Assembly: GCF_040362765.1 (NCBI RefSeq)
Contig: NZ_BAABWK010000001.1
Location: 310,001 to 374,000 of the forward strand
Length of the DNA stretch: 64,000 nt
Direction of reading: 5' to 3'
Origin: Pyruvatibacter sp. HU-CL02332
Lineage (GTDB): Bacteria > Pseudomonadota > Alphaproteobacteria > CGMCC-115125
How positions within the stretch are numbered: the stretch's first letter is position 1; each line of letters starts with the position of its first letter. The translations under genes were made by a program, and so were the position numbers. Below the pieces are notes generated by a model. That model ran no database searches, had not been told where the DNA came from, and saw only the letters and a program-made list of their open reading frames with translations. Below, one piece after another: positions 59,114 through 64,000 of the stretch.

Positions 59114-60481
59114 TTAGAAATTCTCCTTCAGCCACCTCCCGATTTTCGAGAAGCGTCCTGTCGTGCCGTCGCCAAGGGCAACGTCATCTTCAAGCATTTG
59201 CGGTGTCGCCAGTTCGGCCTGATGACCGCGCGCATAGAGAAGCAAACCGGCACACGCTGAGAAGGCTGGGCCACCTGTGGCTTCTGCAAGACCTGCAACC
59301 CGAAGCGGGCGCCCAAGGCGCACCTGCTTGTCGAGCACACGCGCTGCAATATCCCGCAAACCTGTGAGCTGGCTGGCACCGCCGGTCAGAACGACACGTC
59401 GTCCGACCATGCTGCCAATGCCTGACGCCATCAGCCGGTCACGCACCAGCTCAAGCGTTTCTTCGACGCGCGGCTGAATAATGCCCGTGAGCATGGACTT
59501 GGGAATGTGGTTGGCCGCATCGCTGACATCTTCGCCGACCTGCGGCACGTCAATCATTTCGCGTTCGTCTGAGGGGCTGGCAAGCGCTGACCCATACAGT
59601 GTCTTCATGCGTTCCGCATGCGCCAGCGGTGTGGAAAGCCCGCGCGCAATGTCATTGGTGACATGCTGACCACCAACGGGAAGCACATCCACATGCAGCA
59701 GACTGCCTTCAACAAAGGCGGAGATGGACGTCGTGCCGCCACCCATATCGACGCAGACAACACCCAGATCAATTTCATCTTCCACCAGCGACGAAAGCCC
59801 GCTGGCGTAAGGCGCACAGACAACTCCCACCGGTTCAAGATGACACCGCTCAACGCACACCAGCAGGTTGCGAAGCGGCCCCGGCGAGGCAGACACAACA
59901 TGCATGTCGACACCGAGCCGGTCGCCGAACATGCCGATGGGGTCTGCAATGCGGGGACTACCGTCAATCGTGTACCCAACAGGGATTGCATGCATGACGG
60001 CCTGATCATCCGTCACGCAATGGGTCTGGCCATGCTTGAGGACGCGGGACAGATCATCGCCGCTGACTTCCTGACCGCCAATGGCGACACGCACAGACAG
60101 CCGATGACTGCGTGGTGTTCCCGCCGAGGCTGTTACCAGAACTTCTTTGACGGTCATGCCGGCCATGCGTTCAGCCTGATCGACCGCCGCACGAATGGCT
60201 TCTTCAGCAAGGTCCATGTCAACGACCGCACCGGCGCGGACGCCACGGGACACTTTCTGGCCGATGCCGATCACGCGGACAGCCGGTGCCGAGGTTCCCT
60301 CGGCAGCCGCATCAACGCGGGCAATGAAACAGGTGATTTTGGATGTACCAACATCCAGGGCGGCAACAATGCCGCCACGGTTCGCATGACGTCCGCTGCC
60401 GCGCTGAGGCGTCTTGCCCCGCGCTTTGGAAGAAGCGTTGTCGCTCCCCCGCGTATGAGTTGGCAGCGTGATTACATTCAT
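59114..60481 (-). CDS. ftsA: Cell-division protein FtsA
   Basis: Actin-like protein that tethers FtsZ to the membrane, 455 aa. The first 35 residues (Ser/Arg/Gly-rich, GSDNASSKARGKTPQRGSGRHAN) precede the phosphate-binding VAALDVGTSKITCFIARV. The 1C domain follows, and later VVCVDMGGGTTSISAFVEGSLLHVDVLPVGGQHVTNDIARGL and VVLTGGASQLTGL complete the ATP site. The C terminus ends in an amphipathic helix (TTGRFSKIGRWLKENF) that inserts into the membrane. Its ATG overlaps the ftsQ stop by 4 nt. Confidence 0.96.
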   Translation of the reverse strand: MNVITLPTHTRGSDNASSKARGKTPQRGSGRHANRGGIVAALDVGTSKITCFIARVDAAAEGTSAPAVRVIGIGQKVSRGVRAGAVVDMDLAEEAIRAAVDQAERMAGMTVKEVLVTASAGTPRSHRLSVRVAIGGQEVSGDDLSRVLKHGQTHCVTDDQAVMHAIPVGYTIDGSPRIADPIGMFGDRLGVDMHVVSASPGPLRNLLVCVERCHLEPVGVVCAPYASGLSSLVEDEIDLGVVCVDMGGGTTSISAFVEGSLLHVDVLPVGGQHVTNDIARGLSTPLAHAERMKTLYGSALASPSDEREMIDVPQVGEDVSDAANHIPKSMLTGIIQPRVEETLELVRDRLMASGIGSMVGRRVVLTGGASQLTGLRDIAARVLDKQVRLGRPLRVAGLAEATGGPAFSACAGLLLYARGHQAELATPQMLEDDVALGDGTTGRFSKIGRWLKENF

Positions 60482-61467
60482 GCGTCACGTCCCCCCTCTA
60501 CCGAACGTGTCTGGAATGCGGCGCGCCTCTGCGCCGCAGACTCCGAATCAATCAGTATAGTGATTCGTCCCGGAACGCGTAGGTCCACAGCGCGGATATT
60601 CCGCGAAAGAACGCCATTTTTAGCGTCCATACGCACCAATTTTCTAAGTGAGTCAGAAATGCCACGGGCGGGCAGCCGAACCTCGATGCCATTTTGCAGT
60701 TTGAGGTTCCATCGGCGGTTCGAAACACGCACGGCAGCCTGCACGCGCGCAGCAAGAGCGGGCTTGGCCATCAGCTCGTTCATCAAGGCGGACGCATTGC
60801 GATGGGCACCGTGACCAACCACGAGCGGCAGATGGGCAAAGCCCGACAGGTTGTTGTCTGTAATCAGTGACCCCGTACGATCCACGAGCGACAGACGTCC
60901 GCCCCGCTGCCACACAGCATAAGGTTCCCGCTCCATGAGCTGGACGTGAACAGTGCCGGGCAGATGCCGCGATACGGTCGCGCGCTCCACCCACTCGAGG
61001 CGCTCAAGACGATCCCGTGCTGCCACGAGATCAATGTCAAAGATGAATTGTCCGCGTGTCGCTCCAAGGGCCTTGAGGACATCCGCTGCCTCTGTGCGCG
61101 TGCGCCCTTCAACGGTGACTTCGTCGACGCGCAGTCCAAGCGCTGCCACAGCAGACTTGCTCTGCTCAACAACAGCCACGCCAAACGCAGCCACATGCCC
61201 ACCGGCGACGAGGCCATAGCCAAGCGTGAGAGCCAGCAGCACGACAGCTGCAAAGCCAAAGAAGCGACTGGCATTCAGCAATGCGCCCATGCGGGCTCTA
61301 AACCCGGTTGGGGCAGCACCACGGCGGCCAAATGATTTCTGCGACCGACTGCTGCCAGACCGGAACGTCCCGCTTTTACGCGGTGTCGCTGGCGTGCGGC
61401 GCGCGCGGGATGCCGGTTTACGTTTCGCGGGGCTCTTCTTCTTTGCTCCGGACTTTACCGTCGGCAT
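60478..61467 (-). CDS. ftsQ: Cell-division protein FtsQ
   Basis: Bitopic divisome protein, 329 aa from the ATG at 61467 (GGAGG 7 nt upstream). The cytoplasmic N terminus of about 75 residues is very basic ([29 protein letters not shown]). One membrane helix ([22 protein letters not shown]) is followed by a POTRA domain ([75 protein letters not shown]) and the beta domain with [16 protein letters not shown]. The start lies inside the 3' end of ddl (13-nt overlap), and the stop overlaps ftsA. Confidence 0.95.
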   Translation of the reverse strand: MPTVKSGAKKKSPAKRKPASRARRTPATPRKSGTFRSGSSRSQKSFGRRGAAPTGFRARMGALLNASRFFGFAAVVLLALTLGYGLVAGGHVAAFGVAVVEQSKSAVAALGLRVDEVTVEGRTRTEAADVLKALGATRGQFIFDIDLVAARDRLERLEWVERATVSRHLPGTVHVQLMEREPYAVWQRGGRLSLVDRTGSLITDNNLSGFAHLPLVVGHGAHRNASALMNELMAKPALAARVQAAVRVSNRRWNLKLQNGIEVRLPARGISDSLRKLVRMDAKNGVLSRNIRAVDLRVPGRITILIDSESAAQRRAAFQTRSVEGGRDA

Positions 61468-62375
61468 GACGCATCCTCCACCATCCACGCAACCAGCTCC
61501 GGAAACGGCATGCCGCCATAAGCTGCAATTTCAGGCACAAGCGACGTTGGCGTCATGCCCGGCTGCGTATTGACCTCAAGGAACACGGGCTCGCCGCGCT
61601 TCTCATCAAATATAAAATCGGACCGCGAGACGCCCCGGCAGCCAAGGCCGCGATGGGCCATCAACGACAGGTCCTGAATGCGCTGCTTCAACCCGTCATC
61701 AATGGGCGCGGGGAGCAGATGCTCTGACCCGCCAGCCGCATATTTCGCTTCATAGTCGTAAAACGCTGTGCGCGGCTTGATCTCAATGACCTCAAGCGCC
61801 TTGTCATCAATGACGGCACAGGTGAACTCGCGTCCGGCAACAAAGGCTTCAACAAGCATTTCGTCGCCAAGGTTCCATTTGGGGTCGGACAGTTCCGCGG
61901 GCGGGCGGTTGTCGCCCTCGCGCACAATGAAAACCCCGATGGACGACCCCTGATCCAAAGGCTTGATCACATAGGGGACATCCATGGCATGAGCAGAGGC
62001 AGCTTCTTCGCGCGTAACCACGCGCCCTTCCGCCACCGGCATGCCGGTATTGGCCAGCAAGTGCTTCGCCCGCTGCTTGTCGATGGCAAGCGCGGACGCC
62101 AGCACGCCTGAATGGGTGTACGGCAATTCCAGAACCTCGAGTAGTCCCTGCACACAGCCGTCTTCGCCCCATGGTCCGTGCAGTGCGTTGAACGCCACAT
62201 CAGGTTTGAGGTCAGCGAGCACCTGCGCGAGATCATGTCCCGCATCTACATCGGTGACGGTGAAGCCTGCTTCGCGCAATGCCGCAGAGCATCCCCTGCC
62301 CGAAGACAGCGAAACCTCACGCTCTGCGGACCAGCCGCCCATGAGGACGGCCACATGTGTGTCAGCGCGGCTCAT
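61455..62375 (-). CDS. ddl: D-alanine--D-alanine ligase
   Basis: ATP-grasp ligase that makes the D-Ala-D-Ala dipeptide of peptidoglycan, 306 aa from the ATG at 62375 (GGGAGG 8 nt upstream). Motifs: [31 protein letters not shown], the [36 protein letters not shown] loop, [17 protein letters not shown], and the metal-binding [18 protein letters not shown], with RSDFIFDE before it. The ATG overlaps the murB stop by 4 nt (ATGA). ddlB is the name used for copies inside this cluster. Confidence 0.96.
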   Translation of the reverse strand: MSRADTHVAVLMGGWSAEREVSLSSGRGCSAALREAGFTVTDVDAGHDLAQVLADLKPDVAFNALHGPWGEDGCVQGLLEVLELPYTHSGVLASALAIDKQRAKHLLANTGMPVAEGRVVTREEAASAHAMDVPYVIKPLDQGSSIGVFIVREGDNRPPAELSDPKWNLGDEMLVEAFVAGREFTCAVIDDKALEVIEIKPRTAFYDYEAKYAAGGSEHLLPAPIDDGLKQRIQDLSLMAHRGLGCRGVSRSDFIFDEKRGEPVFLEVNTQPGMTPTSLVPEIAAYGGMPFPELVAWMVEDASCRR

Positions 62376-63313
62376 GTCTGCGCCTCCCGCCCAACCCGTT
62401 TGATCTCCCACTGGAGTTCAATGCCACTCGTTTCTTTCACGCGGGCCCGCACCTCTTCACCAAGCCCCTCAAGGTCGCTGCCGGTGGCATCGCCCGTATT
62501 GATGAGGAAATTGCAGTGCTGCTCCGAGACCTGCGCTCCGCCACGCTTGAGGCCGCGTGCACCCGCAGCATCAATGAGCTTCCAGGCCTTGGGGCCGTCC
62601 GGATTGGTTCCACCGGGATTCTTGAAGGTTGACCCGCCGGTACGGCTTTTGATCGGCTGGCTGTCTTCGCGCGACGAGGTGATCTCGTCCATGCGCGCCT
62701 TGATCTCGTCCTTGTCGCCGGGGGCGGCCTGAAACAGAGCTGAGGTAAAGATAAGATCATCAGCCACCTCAGAGTGGCGATAGGAATACCCAAAATCCGC
62801 ATTGCTCAAGGTGACGCGCTCCCCATTGCGGGAGACCGCTTCAGCTTCAATCAGCACATCCTTGGTTTCACGACCATAGGCACCGGCATTCATGCGCAAC
62901 GCGCCACCCAGCGCACCGGGAATGCCGCGATAAAACTCAAGACCGGTCAGTCCCGCATCAAGCGCCGCCTTGGCCAACATAATGTCAGGCACAGCGCAGC
63001 CGGCGCGCATTCTGGTGTCATCAACTTTTTCAATTGATGTGAAGCCGGACCCAAGCCGGATCACCACGCCGTCGATGCCACCGTCGCGCACAAGCAGGTT
63101 CGACCCAACACCCACAACGAGAACCGGTATGTCGTCAGGACAACCGGCAAGGAAGGTCGCAAGGTCATCAGCGTCTGCAGGCGTAAACAAAATATCTGCC
63201 GCGCCGCCGACGCGGAACCAGGTCAAAGGTGCCAGTGGTGCATTCTCCTTGTAGGAGCCGCGCACAGTTGGCAGGCGATCAATCAATGAAGGGAGGGCAT
63301 GTGTCTGCGTCAT
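62372..63313 (-). CDS. murB: UDP-N-acetylenolpyruvoylglucosamine reductase
   Basis: FAD enzyme that makes UDP-N-acetylmuramate, 313 aa. Type II-like layout with [49 protein letters not shown] (FAD binding), [25 protein letters not shown] and the active-site Ser in [11 protein letters not shown] with [32 protein letters not shown]. Starts with ATG overlapping the murC stop and ends overlapping ddl, so translation of murC-murB-ddl-ftsQ-ftsA is tightly coupled. Confidence 0.96.
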   Translation of the reverse strand: MTQTHALPSLIDRLPTVRGSYKENAPLAPLTWFRVGGAADILFTPADADDLATFLAGCPDDIPVLVVGVGSNLLVRDGGIDGVVIRLGSGFTSIEKVDDTRMRAGCAVPDIMLAKAALDAGLTGLEFYRGIPGALGGALRMNAGAYGRETKDVLIEAEAVSRNGERVTLSNADFGYSYRHSEVADDLIFTSALFQAAPGDKDEIKARMDEITSSREDSQPIKSRTGGSTFKNPGGTNPDGPKAWKLIDAAGARGLKRGGAQVSEQHCNFLINTGDATGSDLEGLGEEVRARVKETSGIELQWEIKRVGREAQT

Positions 63314-64000
63314 GCAGCCCCTCCCTTGCTTTCAAGTTCGCCCGGCAGCGCATTTGCCCACTGGGTGATATTGCCAGCCCCCAGGAAGACAACCATGTCG
63401 CCATCCTTGGCTTCCGCAGCAACAAGCGTGGCCAGATCATCGGGCGACGCCAGTTGGACAGCGTTCTTGTGGCCGTGATCAATCAGGCCCTGCGTAAGCG
63501 TAGCTGCGGAATAGCCTTCCAGCGGCTCCTCACCGGCCGGGAACACATCCGCAACCAGGACCAGATCCGCATCATTGAAACAGCTGCAGAATTCTTCAAA
63601 CAAATCACGCAAGCGCGTGTACCGGTGTGGCTGAACAACCGCGATGATGCGGCCCTTGGCAGCCGACCGGGCAGCAGCAAGCACCGCAGAGATTTCAACC
63701 GGGTGATGGCCGTAGTCATCATAGATGGCCACACCGTTCCAGGTGCCCGTCAACGTGAAGCGGCGCTTCACCCCGCCAAAGCGCGACAGGCCTTCAACAA
63801 TCTTGTCGTCCGGCACACCCATTTCGCGGGCGACGGTGATGGCAGCGGCTGAATTGAGAACATTGTGTTCGCCCGGCATGGGGAGCGCGAGACCATCAAT
63901 GCGGCGTGTGTCGCCTTTGACGCGATCGCTCAGCTCAACTGAGAACACGGACCGGCCATCCACGAAATCAAGATCAACAACGCGCACATCCGCCTGCGGG
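63310..64000 (-). CDS. murC: UDP-N-acetylmuramate--L-alanine ligase (5' part outside the window)
   Basis: Adds L-Ala to UDP-MurNAc. Only the last 229 codons are visible; the gene enters from the right edge in frame. The visible part covers the end of the central ATPase domain ([39 protein letters not shown]) and the C-terminal domain ([59 protein letters not shown]). The Asp-Tyr-Gly-His-His-Pro motif is characteristic of MurC. Its stop overlaps the murB start. Confidence 0.95.
   Translation of the reverse strand, partial: PQADVRVVDLDFVDGRSVFSVELSDRVKGDTRRIDGLALPMPGEHNVLNSAAAITVAREMGVPDDKIVEGLSRFGGVKRRFTLTGTWNGVAIYDDYGHHPVEISAVLAAARSAAKGRIIAVVQPHRYTRLRDLFEEFCSCFNDADLVLVADVFPAGEEPLEGYSAATLTQGLIDHGHKNAVQLASPDDLATLVAAEAKDGDMVVFLGAGNITQWANALPGELESKGGAA

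Noticed and set aside
59618-60814. 398-codon open frame on the plus strand
   Set aside because: Antisense shadow of ftsA and ftsQ; its protein has a composition typical of reverse-complement reading.

Overview
The window looks like one contiguous chromosomal segment of an alphaproteobacterium. The evidence is a permuted two-piece tmRNA gene with an ANDNYAEARLAA tag, an alpha-type SspB adaptor encoded directly after it, the order ftsZ / lpxC / bamD / recN / ligA, an FtsZ with a long linker ending in the typical [11 protein letters not shown] peptide, and the fumC / ribbon-helix-helix / DUF4169 neighbourhood. Gene content resembles Parvibaculum-like Rhizobiales relatives, but that placement is inference. 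I saw no tRNA, rRNA, insertion sequence, prophage or CRISPR array.

Layout. 1-4666 (minus): mreB-mreC-mreD-mrdA, the rod-shape module, with mrdA running off the left edge. 4723-6600 (minus): leuA preceded by a Leu-rich leader peptide and mutually exclusive RNA pairings over its ribosome-binding site. 6921-10267 (minus): a LysR regulator, purT and an SDR oxidoreductase. 10389-13609: an alpha/beta hydrolase and a TetA-like exporter, then a metal-exporter gene divergent from a MerR sensor with a classic 19-bp-spacer promoter between them. 13599-18957: a racemase-like protein, ilvC, ilvN, ilvB and miaA (all minus), with serB divergent from miaA. 19907-24107 (minus): hflK-hflC-DUF2065-degP membrane quality-control operon. 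24354-27511: mrp and two small secreted proteins, one with three FPGDRNP repeats, then an SMP-30-like hydrolase. 27538-31171 (minus): folA, thyA and a large inverse-autotransporter-like protein with a beta-helix passenger.

31343-41825: membrane dipeptidase, ssrA, sspB, fumC, an RHH protein, a large AsmA-like protein on the other strand, DUF4169, an FAD-linked dehydrogenase, a thioesterase and a pentapeptide-repeat protein. 42316-49097: ClC channel, uvrD-like helicase, prmA and pepP. 49094-55016 (minus): ligA, recN, bamD and lpxC. 55389-57161: a chemoreceptor inserted between lpxC and ftsZ. 57290-64000 (minus): ftsZ, ftsA, ftsQ, ddl, murB and murC, with murC cut by the right edge.

Much of the window serves the cell envelope: peptidoglycan precursors (murC, murB, ddl), divisome (ftsQAZ), elongasome (mreBCD-mrdA), lipid A (lpxC), outer-membrane assembly (bamD, AsmA) and envelope proteolysis (hflKC, degP). 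A second theme is branched-chain amino acid synthesis (leuA, ilvBNC). ssrA and sspB together form a ribosome-rescue and tag-delivery pair. The least explained parts are the FPGDRNP-repeat secreted protein, the beta-helix inverse autotransporter, the leuA leader, and three convergent gene pairs whose stop codons share a 4-bp palindrome.
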